DNA of 64,000 bases from Paracidovorax citrulli (lineage in GTDB: Bacteria > Pseudomonadota > Gammaproteobacteria > Burkholderiales > Burkholderiaceae_C). The stretch lies in contig NZ_FNEY01000014.1 in NCBI RefSeq assembly GCF_900100305.1, positions 1 through 64,000 of the forward strand, read 5' to 3'. The notes beneath the pieces are model-generated. The model was not told where the DNA came from. It worked only from the letters and a program-made list of their open reading frames with translations, and searched no databases. Each line of letters starts with the position of its first letter. Position 1 is the first letter of the stretch. The position numbers were made by a program, and so were the translations under genes. Positions 49,319 through 58,463 of the stretch are shown one piece after another.

Positions 49319-49345
49319 ACGGCACCCTGAAGAAGGAACGCATTC

Positions 49346-50665
49346 GTGGCTACCAGCGCAGCGTCGATTGCAAAGACCGGTAAATTCGGCGACCTGCGTC
49401 GCCGGCTGGTTTTCCTGCTGCTGGCCCTGATCGTCTATCGCATCGGGGCGCACATCCCGGTGCCGGGCATCGATCCGGCCCAGCTGCAGCAGCTGTTCAG
49501 TGGCCAGCATGGCGGTATCCTGAACCTGTTCAACATGTTCTCGGGCGGGGCCCTGTCCCGCTTCACGGTGTTCGCACTGGGGATCATGCCGTACATCTCG
49601 GCATCGATCATCATGCAGCTGATGACCTACGTCGTTCCCACCTTCGAGCAATTGAAGAAGGAAGGCGAGGCCGGACGCCGCAAGATCACCCAGTACACGC
49701 GCTACGGAACACTCGGCCTGGCCATTTTCCAGTCGCTCGGCATCGCCGTGGCGCTGGAGAGCTCCGCCGGCCTCGTGCTGAGCCCGGGCTTCGGCTTCCG
49801 CCTCACCGCGGTGGTCAGCCTGACGGCAGGCACCATGTTCCTGATGTGGCTGGGCGAGCAGATCACCGAGCGTGGCCTGGGCAACGGTATCTCGATCCTG
49901 ATCTTCTCCGGCATCGCGGCCGGCCTGCCGAGCTCCATCGGCGGCCTGCTGGAGCTGGTGCGCACGGGTGCGATGAGCATCCTGGCGGCGATCTTCATCG
50001 TGCTGCTGGTGGCGGCAGTGACCTACTTCGTGGTGTTCGTGGAGCGGGGCCAGCGCAAGATCCTCGTGAACTATGCGCGTCGCCAGGTGGGCAACAAGGT
50101 CTATGGAGGCCAGTCGTCGCACCTGCCGCTCAAGCTGAACATGGCCGGCGTGATCCCGCCGATCTTCGCGTCGTCGATCATCCTGCTGCCCGCCACGATC
50201 GTGAACTGGTTCAGCGCGGGTGAGTCGATGCGCTGGCTGCGCGACATCTCCGGTGCGCTGACCCCTGGCCAGCCCGTCTACGTGATGTTCTATGCCGCCG
50301 CCATCGTGTTCTTCTGCTTCTTCTACACGGCGCTGGTGTTCAACAGCCGTGAGACAGCGGACAACCTGAAGAAGAGCGGCGCCTTCATTCCCGGGATCCG
50401 TCCCGGCGAGCAGACGGCACGCTACATCGACAAGATCCTGGTGCGGCTGACGCTGGCCGGCGCGGTGTACATCACCTTCGTCTGCCTGCTGCCGGAGTTC
50501 CTGATCTTGAAGTACAACGTGCCGTTCTATTTCGGCGGCACGTCCCTGCTGATCATCGTGGTCGTCACCATGGACTTCATGGCCCAGGTGCAGAACTACA
50601 TGATGTCCCAGCAGTACGAGTCGCTGCTCAAGAAGGCGAACTTCAAAGCAACACCAGGCACCTGA
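49346..50665 (+). CDS. secY: Protein translocase subunit SecY
   Basis: A 439-residue channel protein with ten membrane helices. It starts at GTG 49346 after AAGAAGGAACG. Plug and lateral-gate regions are recognisable ([40 protein letters not shown]). The signature [19 protein letters not shown] (C4 loop that binds SecA) is intact. It moves Sec substrates, including the HrcC and transglycosylase precursors encoded in this window. Confidence 0.98.
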   Translation: MATSAASIAKTGKFGDLRRRLVFLLLALIVYRIGAHIPVPGIDPAQLQQLFSGQHGGILNLFNMFSGGALSRFTVFALGIMPYISASIIMQLMTYVVPTFEQLKKEGEAGRRKITQYTRYGTLGLAIFQSLGIAVALESSAGLVLSPGFGFRLTAVVSLTAGTMFLMWLGEQITERGLGNGISILIFSGIAAGLPSSIGGLLELVRTGAMSILAAIFIVLLVAAVTYFVVFVERGQRKILVNYARRQVGNKVYGGQSSHLPLKLNMAGVIPPIFASSIILLPATIVNWFSAGESMRWLRDISGALTPGQPVYVMFYAAAIVFFCFFYTALVFNSRETADNLKKSGAFIPGIRPGEQTARYIDKILVRLTLAGAVYITFVCLLPEFLILKYNVPFYFGGTSLLIIVVVTMDFMAQVQNYMMSQQYESLLKKANFKATPGT

Positions 50666-50669
50666 GGTC

Positions 50670-50698
50670 TGGCGAGTCGGAAGCGGATCCGCTACAAT
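50670..50698 (+). promoter_or_regulatory. Likely promoter of the alpha operon
   Basis: TGGCGA (50670-50675), 17-nt spacer, TACAAT (50693-50698), starting just after the secY stop. A leader of about 105 nt follows with a GTTCCG (50766) / CGGAAC (50780) hairpin before rpmJ. infA is not present in this gap. Confidence 0.55.
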
Positions 50699-50811
50699 CG
50701 CGGGTTCGCCTCCAGCTAAGTGACGGTTAATGATGCCCATCGATCCATCGCGGGCACGCAAGTGTGTTCCGCGCCTGGCCGGAACGAATGGACTAGTTTT
50801 AGGAGAGTGAA

Positions 50812-50925
50812 ATGAGAGTTTCGGCTTCGGTCAAGAAAATCTGCCGCAACTGCAAGATCATCCGCCGCAAGGGTGTCGTGCGGGTCATCTGCACCGACAT
50901 GCGCCACAAGCAGCGCCAAGGTTGA
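50812..50925 (+). CDS. rpmJ: 50S ribosomal protein L36
   Basis: ATG at 50812 opens a 37-codon frame ([20 protein letters not shown]...) ending TGA at 50925. The zinc ligands CRNC, C and H of the zinc-binding form are present. AGGAGAGTGAA precedes the start. Its length and its position before rpsM are typical. Confidence 0.97.
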   Translation: MRVSASVKKICRNCKIIRRKGVVRVICTDMRHKQRQG

Positions 50926-50946
50926 TTGAAAGTTTAGAGGACGCAA

Positions 50947-51312
50947 ATGGCACGTATCGCTGGCATCAACATTCCGCCGCATCAGCATGCTGAAATCGGC
51001 CTGACGGCTATCTTCGGCATCGGACGCACGCGCGCTCGCAAGATCTGCGAAGCCTGCGGCATCGCCTACTCCAAGAAGATCAAGGATCTGACGGACGGCG
51101 ATCTCGAAAAAATCCGCGACCAGATCGCCCAGTTCACCATCGAAGGTGATCTGCGCCGCGAAACCACGATGAACATCAAGCGCCTGATGGACATCGGCTG
51201 CTACCGCGGTTTCCGCCATCGCCGTGGTCTGCCGATGCGTGGTCAGCGCACCCGCACGAACGCCCGTACCCGCAAGGGTCCGCGCAAGGGTGCCGCAGCG
51301 CTCAAGAAATAA
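50947..51312 (+). CDS. rpsM: 30S ribosomal protein S13
   Basis: A 121-residue protein of the 30S head. It starts [20 protein letters not shown] and has the basic C-terminal tail [14 protein letters not shown]. It contacts L5 and tRNA. Confidence 0.98.
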   Translation: MARIAGINIPPHQHAEIGLTAIFGIGRTRARKICEACGIAYSKKIKDLTDGDLEKIRDQIAQFTIEGDLRRETTMNIKRLMDIGCYRGFRHRRGLPMRGQRTRTNARTRKGPRKGAAALKK

Positions 51313-51330
51313 GCAGATTGAAAGATCCAC

Positions 51331-51735
51331 ATGGCAAAGTCTCCCGCCAATAACGCAGCGCAGCGTGTGCGCAAGAAGGTTCGCAAGAACGTTTCCGACG
51401 GCATCGCGCACGTGCACGCTTCGTTCAACAACACGATCATCACGATCACGGACCGCCAGGGCAATGCCCTGTCCTGGGCCTCTTCCGGTGGCCAGGGCTT
51501 CAAGGGTTCGCGCAAGTCCACGCCCTTCGCAGCCCAGGTGGCTTCCGAAGTGGCCGGTCGCGCCGCGATCGAGCAAGGCATCAAGAACCTCGACGTCGAG
51601 ATCAAGGGCCCCGGCCCGGGTCGCGAATCGTCGGTGCGCGCACTGGGTGCCCTGGGCATCCGCATCACGTCCATCTCCGACGTGACGCCGGTTCCGCACA
51701 ACGGCTGCCGTCCGCAAAAGCGCCGTCGTATCTGA
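51331..51735 (+). CDS. rpsK: 30S ribosomal protein S11
   Basis: A 134-residue protein of the 30S platform. The C-terminal signature [20 protein letters not shown] is present. It is followed by a 104-nt gap with a large hairpin before rpsD. Confidence 0.98.
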   Translation: MAKSPANNAAQRVRKKVRKNVSDGIAHVHASFNNTIITITDRQGNALSWASSGGQGFKGSRKSTPFAAQVASEVAGRAAIEQGIKNLDVEIKGPGPGRESSVRALGALGIRITSISDVTPVPHNGCRPQKRRRI

Positions 51736-51755
51736 TTTTTTTGCGTAAGCCCACC

Positions 51756-51794
51756 GCCACCCGGGCGCATGCCACAAGGCATGGTGCGGGTGGC
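51756..51794 (+). promoter_or_regulatory. Large hairpin between rpsK and rpsD
   Basis: GCCACCC (51756-51762) pairs with GGGTGGC (51788-51794) and CATGCC (51768-51773) with GGCATG (51778-51783) around ACAA, with small bulges. It lies 46 nt before the rpsD start. S4 is the known autorepressor of alpha operons, so this is a possible control or processing site. Confidence 0.6.
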
Positions 51795-51839
51795 TCCCGC
51801 GTTTTTCGACGCGGCAGATGACATTTCAAGGAAGCTCAA

Positions 51840-52463
51840 GTGGCACGTTACCTCGGCCCCAAGGCCAAACTCTCCCGCCGTGAAGGCACCGACCTGTTCC
51901 TGAAGAGCGCACGCCGCTCCATCGCGGACAAGGCCAAGTTCGACTCCAAGCCCGGCCAGCACGGCCGCACCTCCGGCGCCCGCACCTCCGACTTCGGTCT
52001 GCAGCTGCGCGAAAAGCAGAAGGTCAAGCGCATGTACGGCGTGCTGGAAAAGCAGTTCCGCCGCTACTTCGAGGCTGCAGATCGCCGCAAGGGCAACACC
52101 GGTGCCAACCTGCTGTCGCTGCTCGAGTCCCGCCTGGACAACGTGGTGTACCGCATGGGCTTCGGCTCCACCCGCGCCGAGGCGCGCCAGCTGGTGTCCC
52201 ACAAGGCCATCACGGTGAACGGCCAGTCCGTGAACATCGCTTCCTACCTCGTGAAGCCCGGCGACGTGGTGGCCGTGCGCGAGAAGTCCAAGAAGCAGGC
52301 CCGCATCGTGGAAGCGCTGCAGCTGGCCCAGCAGGTGGGCATCCCCGCCTGGGTGGAAGTGAATGCCGACAAGGTCGAAGGTACCTTCAAGAAGGCTCCC
52401 GACCGCGACGAGTTCGGTGCAGACATCAACGAATCCCTGATCGTTGAGTTGTACTCGCGCTAA
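51840..52463 (+). CDS. rpsD: 30S ribosomal protein S4
   Basis: A 207-residue protein starting at GTG 51840 after AAGGAAGCTCAA. It has the S4 RNA-binding domain ([20 protein letters not shown] onwards). It initiates 30S assembly and is the usual autogenous repressor of the alpha operon. Confidence 0.98.
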   Translation: MARYLGPKAKLSRREGTDLFLKSARRSIADKAKFDSKPGQHGRTSGARTSDFGLQLREKQKVKRMYGVLEKQFRRYFEAADRRKGNTGANLLSLLESRLDNVVYRMGFGSTRAEARQLVSHKAITVNGQSVNIASYLVKPGDVVAVREKSKKQARIVEALQLAQQVGIPAWVEVNADKVEGTFKKAPDRDEFGADINESLIVELYSR

Positions 52464-52492
52464 TCCACAGCGTTCATCGATCGCAATTGTTT

Positions 52493-52520
52493 CCCGTACC
52501 GCGAGGCATCGCGGTACGGG
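52493..52520 (+). promoter_or_regulatory. Perfect 12-bp hairpin between rpsD and rpoA
   Basis: CCCGTACCGCGA (52493-52504), loop GGCA, TCGCGGTACGGG (52509-52520). No T run follows. It lies 29 nt after rpsD and 54 nt before rpoA. It is strong enough to block exonucleases or to act as a processing site or partial attenuator that sets rpoA output. Confidence 0.75.
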
Positions 52521-52574
52521 TGCTTCGCCAGCCTTACCGGTGTAACGAGCTGGGGGTATTGAGAGGAAGTCTGC

Positions 52575-53567
52575 ATGCAAACCAATTTGCTGAAACCCAA
52601 GACGATCAACGTCGAGCAGCTCGGACACAACCGCGCCAAGGTCGCGCTGGAGCCCTTCGAGCGCGGATACGGGCACACGCTCGGCAACGCCATCCGGCGC
52701 GTGCTGCTGTCGTCCATGGTGGGTTACGCAGCAACGGAAGTGACGATCGCCGGCGTGCTCCACGAGTACTCGTCCATCGACGGCGTTCAGGAAGATGTCG
52801 TGAACATCCTGCTGAACCTGAAGGGCGTCGTGTTCAAGCTCCACAACCGCGACGAGGTCACGCTGAGCCTGCGCAAGGATGGCGAGGGCGTGGTCACCGC
52901 GCGCGACATCCAGACGCCGCACGACGTGGAAATCGTCAATCCCGACCACGTGATCGCCCACCTGTCGCAAGGCGGCAAGCTGGACATGCAGATCAAGGTG
53001 GAGAAGGGCCGCGGCTACGTGCCGGGCAACCTGCGCCGCTATGCCGACGAATCGACCAAGTCGATCGGCCGCATCGTGCTGGACGCCTCCTTCTCGCCGG
53101 TCAAGCGTGTGAGCTACACGGTCGAGAGCGCCCGCGTCGAGCAGCGCACCGACCTGGACAAGCTGGTCGTCGAGATCGAGACCAATGGTGCGATCACCGC
53201 GGAAGATGCCGTGCGCGCCTCCGCCAAGATCCTGGTCGAGCAGCTCGCTGTCTTCGCACAGCTCGAGGGCGGTGAACTGGCCGCGTTCGACACGCCGGCC
53301 GGCCCGCGTGGCAGCGCCACGTTCGATCCGATCCTGCTGCGCCCCGTGGACGAGCTGGAACTCACCGTGCGCTCGGCCAATTGCCTGAAGGCCGAGAACA
53401 TCTACTACATCGGCGATCTGATCCAGCGTACCGAGAACGAGCTGCTCAAGACCCCGAACCTGGGTCGCAAGTCGCTCAACGAGATCAAAGAAGTGCTGGC
53501 TTCGCGCGGCCTCACGCTGGGCATGAAGCTCGAGAACTGGCCGCCGGCCGGCCTCGACAAGCGCTGA
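52575..53567 (+). CDS. rpoA: RNA polymerase alpha subunit
   Basis: A 330-residue subunit. The N-terminal assembly domain holds [20 protein letters not shown] and the C-terminal domain holds [13 protein letters not shown]-like and [16 protein letters not shown] stretches that bind UP elements and activators such as AraC-type HrpX. Start at 52575 follows GAGAGGAAGTCTGC. Confidence 0.98.
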   Translation: MQTNLLKPKTINVEQLGHNRAKVALEPFERGYGHTLGNAIRRVLLSSMVGYAATEVTIAGVLHEYSSIDGVQEDVVNILLNLKGVVFKLHNRDEVTLSLRKDGEGVVTARDIQTPHDVEIVNPDHVIAHLSQGGKLDMQIKVEKGRGYVPGNLRRYADESTKSIGRIVLDASFSPVKRVSYTVESARVEQRTDLDKLVVEIETNGAITAEDAVRASAKILVEQLAVFAQLEGGELAAFDTPAGPRGSATFDPILLRPVDELELTVRSANCLKAENIYYIGDLIQRTENELLKTPNLGRKSLNEIKEVLASRGLTLGMKLENWPPAGLDKR

Positions 53568-53583
53568 TCCGGCGTTCTATAAT
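53554..53583 (+). promoter_or_regulatory. Promoter within the end of rpoA, for rplQ
   Basis: TCGACA (53554-53559), 18-nt spacer, TATAAT (53578-53583). The -10 is consensus. It would give rplQ its own transcript in addition to that of the alpha operon. Confidence 0.65.
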
Positions 53584-53615
53584 CTCCGGTTTCCCCTGTC
53601 GGGGAACCAGTGCTG

Positions 53616-53645
53616 CGGGCAGTACCTGATACGGCTGCCCGTTTT
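53616..53645 (+). terminator. Terminator/attenuator-like hairpin before rplQ
   Basis: CGGGCAG (53616-53622) and CTGCCCG (53635-53641) followed by TTTT (53642-53645). It lies between the rpoA-internal promoter and rplQ, 24 nt before the start codon. A second imperfect stem (GGTTTCCCC with GGGGAACC) lies just upstream, so alternative folding is possible. Confidence 0.6.
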
Positions 53646-53669
53646 AATTGACTGATAAGGAAAAGCACC

Positions 53670-54074
53670 ATGCGCCACGGACACGGACTCCGTAAACTGA
53701 ACCGCACCAGCTCGCACCGCCTCGCGATGCTGCAGAACATGATGAACTCGCTCATCGAGCACGAGGCCATCAAGACCACGGTCCCCAAGGCCAAGGAACT
53801 GCGCCGCGTGATCGAGCCCATGATCACCCTGGCCAAGGAAGACACGGTGGCGAACCGCCGCCTGGCCTTCGACCGCCTGCGCGACCGCGACAGCGTGACC
53901 AAGCTCTTCAACGTGCTCGGCCCCCTGTTCAAGGCCCGTCCCGGTGGCTATACCCGCATCCTGAAGATGGGTTACCGCGTGGGCGACAACGCCCCCATGG
54001 CCTTCGTCGAATTCGTCGAACGCCCGGAAGTCGCTGAAGTTTCTGAAAATTCTCCCGCAGACGCCGCAAAGTAA
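53670..54074 (+). CDS. rplQ: 50S ribosomal protein L17
   Basis: A 134-residue protein, with the conserved core [20 protein letters not shown] at the start. It ends with a short Glu/Ala-rich tail. It is the last gene of the alpha operon and is followed by an initiator tRNA gene after 19 nt. Confidence 0.98.
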   Translation: MRHGHGLRKLNRTSSHRLAMLQNMMNSLIEHEAIKTTVPKAKELRRVIEPMITLAKEDTVANRRLAFDRLRDRDSVTKLFNVLGPLFKARPGGYTRILKMGYRVGDNAPMAFVEFVERPEVAEVSENSPADAAK

Positions 54075-54076
54075 GC

Positions 54077-54082
54077 TATAAT
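54077..54082 (+). promoter_or_regulatory. -10 element of the tRNA gene
   Basis: TATAAT two bases after the rplQ stop, 12 bases before the tRNA. The -35 region is weak (CCCGCA-like). Confidence 0.5.
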
Positions 54083-54093
54083 TTATTTCTTGC

Positions 54094-54170
<77 letters not shown>

Positions 54171-54193
54171 ACACAAGTGCCTTGCACTTTCAG

Positions 54194-54221
54194 AAACGCC
54201 CACTTCATAGTGGGCGTTTTT
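54194..54221 (+). terminator. Terminator after tRNA-fMet
   Basis: CGCCCACT (54197-54204), loop TCAT, AGTGGGCG (54209-54216), then TTTTT, preceded by AAA. A smaller AAGTG/CACTT stem lies just before it. Confidence 0.9.
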
Positions 54222-54330
54222 GTTTTTGCGCTTCCCGCTGGCTCTGCTGGCCTTCCGGCTGGCGTTCTGTCCGGGCACGGCCCCCGCGAACCGGAGCCTG
54301 CCCCTGTTCCCACCCTGCTTTTCGTATCCC

Positions 54331-55581
54331 ATGCGCCCGCTGACCCTTGGCATCGACTTCGGCACTTCCAATTCCGCGATGGCGGTCCGGCGCGACGGGG
54401 AAACGGCGCAGATGGTGCCCGTGGAGCAGTCGTTCCACACGCTGCCGACGGCGATGTTCTTCAATACCGAAGAATCCCGGACGCACGTGGGCCAGGATGC
54501 GATCGCCCAGTACCTGGCGGGTACCGAGGGGCGGCTGATGCGTTCGCTCAAGAGCCTGCTGGGCAGCGCGCTGCTGGAAGAGAAGACGGCGGTGCAGGGA
54601 ACGCTGATGAGCTACCAGGACATCATCGCGCTCTTCCTGCGCACGATGGCGCAGCGCGCGCAGGCCGTCGTGGGCGATGTGCCCGCGCACGTCGTGCTGG
54701 GGCGTCCGGTGCATTTCGTGGATGGGGATCCGGCGCGGGATGCGCTGGCGGAGGGGGCGCTGCGGCGGGCGGCGGAAATGGCCGGCTTCGCGGACATTTC
54801 CTTCCAGCTCGAACCCATCGCGGCGGCGCTCGACTACGAGCAGCGCGTGGACCGGGAAACGCGCGTACTGGTGGTGGACATCGGTGGGGGGACATCCGAC
54901 TTCACGGTGGTCCTGCTCGGGCCGGAGCGCTCTCGCCGTGCCGACCGCAGCGGCGACGTGCTCGCCACCGCTGGCGTGCACCTGGGCGGCACGGACTTCG
55001 ACCAGCGTCTCAGCCGCTCGCACGTGATGCCCCTGCTCGGCCTGGGGCACCACGGCCCATCGGGGCGGGAAGTGCCCAGCCGCATCTTCTTCGACCTTTC
55101 GACATGGCACCTGATCCAGTGGCTCTACAGCCCCAAGGCCCTCGCGGAAGCGAAGGGGCTGCGGTCGGACTATCGTGACGCCCGCCTGCATGACCGGCTG
55201 ATGGTGGTGCTGTCGGAGCGGTGGGGGCATCGCCTCGCACAGGCGGTGGAGCAGGCGAAGATCGATGTATCGAGCACCGGGGCGCCGGCAGCGCTGCCGC
55301 TCGGATGGCTGGAGCGGGATCTCGAGGCGACCGTTACCCCGGTTTCGATGGCGGGCACGCTGCAGCAGCCATTGCAGGAGGTGGTGCGGTGTGCCGCGGA
55401 ATGCCTCGTCGCGGCCGACCTCGGAGCCCGGGGCGTGGACGCGCTCTACCTCACGGGCGGTTCCTCGGCCCTCAAGCCCTTGCGCGAAGCGCTGGCCGTG
55501 GCGTTTCCCGGCGTGCCCCAGGTCGAGGGGGACCTGTTCGGCGGCGTGGCCTCCGGGCTGGCGTACACCGTCCGCGCCTGA
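54331..55581 (+). CDS. Hsp70-family protein, YegD-like, without substrate domain
   Basis: A 416-residue protein with the actin-like ATPase fold. The phosphate-1 loop is LGIDFGTSNSAMAV, phosphate-2 is LVVDIGGGTSDFTVVLL and the adenosine motif is LYLTGGSSALKPLREAL. It lacks the C-terminal peptide-binding domain of DnaK, as in the YegD group, whose function is not known. The ATG at 54331 is the first that allows the normal N-terminus. It is transcribed on its own after the tRNA terminator. Confidence 0.88.
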   Translation: MRPLTLGIDFGTSNSAMAVRRDGETAQMVPVEQSFHTLPTAMFFNTEESRTHVGQDAIAQYLAGTEGRLMRSLKSLLGSALLEEKTAVQGTLMSYQDIIALFLRTMAQRAQAVVGDVPAHVVLGRPVHFVDGDPARDALAEGALRRAAEMAGFADISFQLEPIAAALDYEQRVDRETRVLVVDIGGGTSDFTVVLLGPERSRRADRSGDVLATAGVHLGGTDFDQRLSRSHVMPLLGLGHHGPSGREVPSRIFFDLSTWHLIQWLYSPKALAEAKGLRSDYRDARLHDRLMVVLSERWGHRLAQAVEQAKIDVSSTGAPAALPLGWLERDLEATVTPVSMAGTLQQPLQEVVRCAAECLVAADLGARGVDALYLTGGSSALKPLREALAVAFPGVPQVEGDLFGGVASGLAYTVRA

Positions 55582-55666
55582 GGCGGGGGCTGGCGCGTGG
55601 CCCCCTGCCGGCCCCACGCAGCTGCTGTCTCCGCCCAGGCCTGCCGTCCGGTGGGCGCTGGCGGTC

Positions 55667-56626
55667 TCAGCTGTCCTCGGCGCCTTCCTTCTTCATGGCC
55701 AGCGCAGCGTCGTAGAGGGCGTTGCGCGGCGCTCCGCTGATCTCGGCCGCCAGGCGGACGGCGGTCTTGACGGGCAGTTCGGCCAGCAATTGGCGCAGGA
55801 TGCGCAGGCCGGTGGCGGTGGCGGGGTGGTCATCGCCCCCGGGCAAGGCCGCGGGATGCACGACGATGGCGAACTCCCCGCGCGTGCGCGAGCTTCCTTC
55901 TTCCCCCAGCCAGGCAGCGAGGGCCTGGGCGGGCAGGGTGGCGATTTCCTCGAACTGCTTGGTGATCTCCCGCGCCAGGGTGACCGGCCGGTCGCCCAGG
56001 GGGGCCAGCGCTGCGGCGAGGTCGGCGATGCGGTGGGGCGCTTCGAGCAAGACGGTGCAGCGGTGTTCGGCCGCGAGGGCCTGGACGGCAGCCTGGCGCT
56101 CCGAGGCGCGCGTGGGCAGGAAGCCGGCGAAGAGGAATCCCCCGGCCAGCGGCCGGTGCGAGGCCGCGCCGGCATCCAGGGCTCCGGCCACGCTGAGTGC
56201 GGCCGTCACGCTGCTCGCCCCGGGCAGCGGCAGTGCGCGCAGCCCGGCCGCCTGCACGGCAGCGACGAGCCGGGCGCCGGGGTCGCTCACGCCCGGGGTG
56301 CCGGCGTCGCTCACGTAGGCGATGCGTTCGCCGCGCTGCAGCCGCTGCACGACGGCCTGCGCCGCCTCGGCTTCGTTGTGCTGGTGCACGGCCATCCATT
56401 GCGACGGGGTCTTGTCGATGCCGTAGGCGCGCAGCAGGGACTGCGTGTGGCGGGTGTCCTCGCAGGCGATGGCGTCGGCCAGTTGCAGCACGTGCAGGGC
56501 GCGCAGGGTGATGTCCGCGAGGTTGCCGATCGGCGTGGCGACGACGTACAGGGCGCCTTGCGGATAATGCTGCGCTGCGGCCGCGTCGCGCGCGGCGGAC
56601 AGGGGGGAGGCGAAAGAGGCGCTCAA
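55667..56626 (-). CDS. rsmI: 16S rRNA (cytidine-1402-2'-O)-methyltransferase RsmI
   Basis: A 319-residue SAM enzyme that methylates C1402 of 16S rRNA. It has LYVVATPIGNLADITLRAL near residue 25, CEDTRHTQSLLRAYGI, YVSDAGTPGVSDPG and LLEAPHRI. No ATG occurs before the first domain; TTG at 56626 with AGGATT upstream gives the expected length. The start shares its first base pair with that of the divergent yraN. In E. coli the rsmI-yraN-diaA-yraP order is similar, though all point one way with lpoA between. Confidence 0.93.
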   Translation of the reverse strand: MSASFASPLSAARDAAAAQHYPQGALYVVATPIGNLADITLRALHVLQLADAIACEDTRHTQSLLRAYGIDKTPSQWMAVHQHNEAEAAQAVVQRLQRGERIAYVSDAGTPGVSDPGARLVAAVQAAGLRALPLPGASSVTAALSVAGALDAGAASHRPLAGGFLFAGFLPTRASERQAAVQALAAEHRCTVLLEAPHRIADLAAALAPLGDRPVTLAREITKQFEEIATLPAQALAAWLGEEGSSRTRGEFAIVVHPAALPGGDDHPATATGLRILRQLLAELPVKTAVRLAAEISGAPRNALYDAALAMKKEGAEDS

Positions 56627-57030
56627 TGGGAATCCTTGAAAAAAAGACGGCCGGCCCGGGAGGGGCCGCGCGGAAGACGACGCGGGCCGCGGGCATGGCC
56701 GCGGAGGACCGGGCGCTGGCGCATCTGCAGGCGGCCGGCCTGCGGCTGCTGGCGCGCAATTATCGGACGCCGGGCCGCGGAGGCGGGGAGATCGACCTGA
56801 TCCTGCGCGACCGCGACGGCACGCTGGTCTTCGTGGAGGTGCGCAGCCGGGCGAGCGATGCCTATGGCGGCGCGGGCGCGAGCATCGGCGCGGCCAAGCG
56901 GCGGCGGATCGTGTTCGCGGCGCGGCACTACCTGCTGCGCTGGCCGTCGCCGCCGCCATGCCGCTTCGATGCGGTGCTGGTGAGCGGCGACGCGGTGCAG
57001 TGGCTGCAGGCCGCGTTCGATGCCGGCTAG
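56626..57030 (+). CDS. yraN: YraN family (UPF0102) endonuclease-like protein
   Basis: A 134-residue protein of the restriction-endonuclease fold. The core motif GGGEIDLILRDRDGTLVFVE carries the Asp and Glu-x-Val residues of the fold, and AAEDRALAHLQAAGLRLLARN precedes it. Its function is not settled; a link to DNA recombination or division has been proposed for relatives. The start at 56626 overlaps the start of rsmI on the other strand; an in-frame ATG at 56695 would cut the first conserved helix. Confidence 0.88.
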   Translation: MGILEKKTAGPGGAARKTTRAAGMAAEDRALAHLQAAGLRLLARNYRTPGRGGGEIDLILRDRDGTLVFVEVRSRASDAYGGAGASIGAAKRRRIVFAARHYLLRWPSPPPCRFDAVLVSGDAVQWLQAAFDAG

Positions 57031-57101
57031 CGCGGCGGTCGCCTGCCGCGCCAACGCCTTGCTACCGAAGCGGCAACACCCGGGGGGTATCATCGGCGTA
57101 C

Positions 57102-57704
57102 ATGCTCGAGCAACGCATCCAACAGCATTTCATCGATAGCGCGGACCTCAAGTACCAGGCCGCGCAACTCCTCAGTCAACCCATCGGGGCGGCCGTGCAG
57201 GCCATCCTGGCGTGCGTCACGAGCGGCGCCAAGGCCCTGGCCTGCGGCAGCGGCGCTGCCTCCGCGCAGGCGCGGCAGTTCGCGGCGCTCTGCGTGGCCG
57301 GCTTCGAGCGGGAGCGGCCCGAACTGGCGGCCGTCGCGCTCGAGCCTGACGCGCTCTGGTCCGCGCCCGGCATGCCCGGTGGCGACGCGCAGGTGCTGGC
57401 CCGGCAGGTGAGGGCGTTGGGCCAGGCGGGGGACGTGCTGCTCGCCATGGCCGACGGCAGCGCGGCCACCGATGCCGCCCTGGTGGAAGCCATCCAGTCC
57501 GCGCACGAGCGGGACATGACCGTGATCGCCCTCACTGGCCGGGGCGGCGCAGCGCTGGCCGGGCTGCTGCGCGAGACGGACGTGCTGATCGAGGTGCCGC
57601 ACGACCGCGCGGCCCGCGTGCGCGAAGTGCATGCGCTGGTGCTGCACTGCCTGTGCGATGGGGTGGATGCCCAGTTATTTGGTGAACAGGAGATACCGCT
57701 ATGA
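57102..57704 (+). CDS. diaA: SIS-domain protein, DiaA/GmhA type
   Basis: A 200-residue single SIS domain protein. It starts MLEQRIQQHFIDSADLKYQA and has the ligand loops ALACGSGAASAQARQFAALC and TVIALTGRGGAALAGLL. Relatives are phosphoheptose isomerase GmhA and DiaA, which binds DnaA to help replication start. The yraN-diaA-yraP context favours DiaA. Its stop overlaps the next start (ATGA). An isomerase role is not excluded. Confidence 0.78.
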   Translation: MLEQRIQQHFIDSADLKYQAAQLLSQPIGAAVQAILACVTSGAKALACGSGAASAQARQFAALCVAGFERERPELAAVALEPDALWSAPGMPGGDAQVLARQVRALGQAGDVLLAMADGSAATDAALVEAIQSAHERDMTVIALTGRGGAALAGLLRETDVLIEVPHDRAARVREVHALVLHCLCDGVDAQLFGEQEIPL

Positions 57705-58357
57705 CCTTGCAGACCTTGACCCGAACCACTGGCGCCGTGCTGGCCGCCGTCGCGCTGGGAACCGTGCTTTCGGCATGCGCCCCGCTGATGATCGGCGGTG
57801 CCGCCGTGGGCACCATGATGGCCGCGGACCGGCGCACCGCCGGCACCCAGGTGGAGGACGAGACGATCGAGCTGCGCGCGGGCAACCGGCTGCGCGATAA
57901 CTTCGGCAACCGGGTCCATGTGAATGTGACCAGCTACAACCGCCAGGTGCTGCTGACGGGGGAAGTGCCCTCCCAGCAGGACAAGGAGCGGGTGGAGCAG
58001 GCGGTGCTGACCGTGGAGAACGTGCGCTCCGTCGTGAATGACCTGGCGGTGATGTCGGCCAGCACGCTGCCGCAGCGCGCCAACGATGCGCTCATCACCG
58101 GCAAGGTGCGCGCCAGCCTGGTGGACGCCAAGGACCTCTTCGCGACCGCCTTCAAGGTGGTGACGGAGCGCAACACCGTCTATCTGATGGGCCGCGTGAC
58201 GCAGCGCGAGGCCGACCGTGCCACGGACATCGCGCGCGGCGTGAACGACGTGCGCAAGGTGGTGCGCGTGTTCGAGATCGTCTCGGAGCAGGAGCTGGCA
58301 CGCGGATTCTCGCAGCAGCCCCAGGGCCCCGCACCGGTCACCACCGATTCCAAATAA
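57701..58357 (+). CDS. BON-domain outer-membrane lipoprotein (YraP/DolP type)
   Basis: A 218-residue lipoprotein. The signal peptide ends in the lipobox LSAC (C at about residue 26), followed by a Gly-rich helix and two BON domains (about 70-130 and 150-200). DolP of E. coli supports outer-membrane integrity and BAM function. It overlaps diaA by 4 nt. The C-terminus is Gln/Pro-rich. Confidence 0.9.
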   Translation: MTLQTLTRTTGAVLAAVALGTVLSACAPLMIGGAAVGTMMAADRRTAGTQVEDETIELRAGNRLRDNFGNRVHVNVTSYNRQVLLTGEVPSQQDKERVEQAVLTVENVRSVVNDLAVMSASTLPQRANDALITGKVRASLVDAKDLFATAFKVVTERNTVYLMGRVTQREADRATDIARGVNDVRKVVRVFEIVSEQELARGFSQQPQGPAPVTTDSK

Positions 58358-58389
58358 GGGACACCCCCTGAGGCCTGGCAGAGCCAGTC

Positions 58390-58450
58390 CCGCGGCGTCT
58401 GCTGGCGTGGCCTGCTCCGCGGCCTTCCGACGGGCGAGGCGGTGCGGGTT
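58390..58450 (+). repeat. Dispersed intergenic repeat, copy B
   Basis: CGCGGCGTCTGCTGG (58391-58405) and GTGGCCTGCTCCGCGGCC (58407-58424) followed by GACGGGCGAGGC match copy A at 41054-41112. As in copy A, ACACCCCCTG occurs shortly after an upstream stop codon (58361). The middle part of the element is much shorter here. Confidence 0.75.
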
Positions 58451-58463
58451 TCGTGCGCCGTAT

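Noticed and set aside
50666-50811. Search for infA between secY and rpmJ
   Set aside because: No frame resembles IF-1. Some bacteria, such as E. coli, also lack infA here, so its absence is not reported as unusual.
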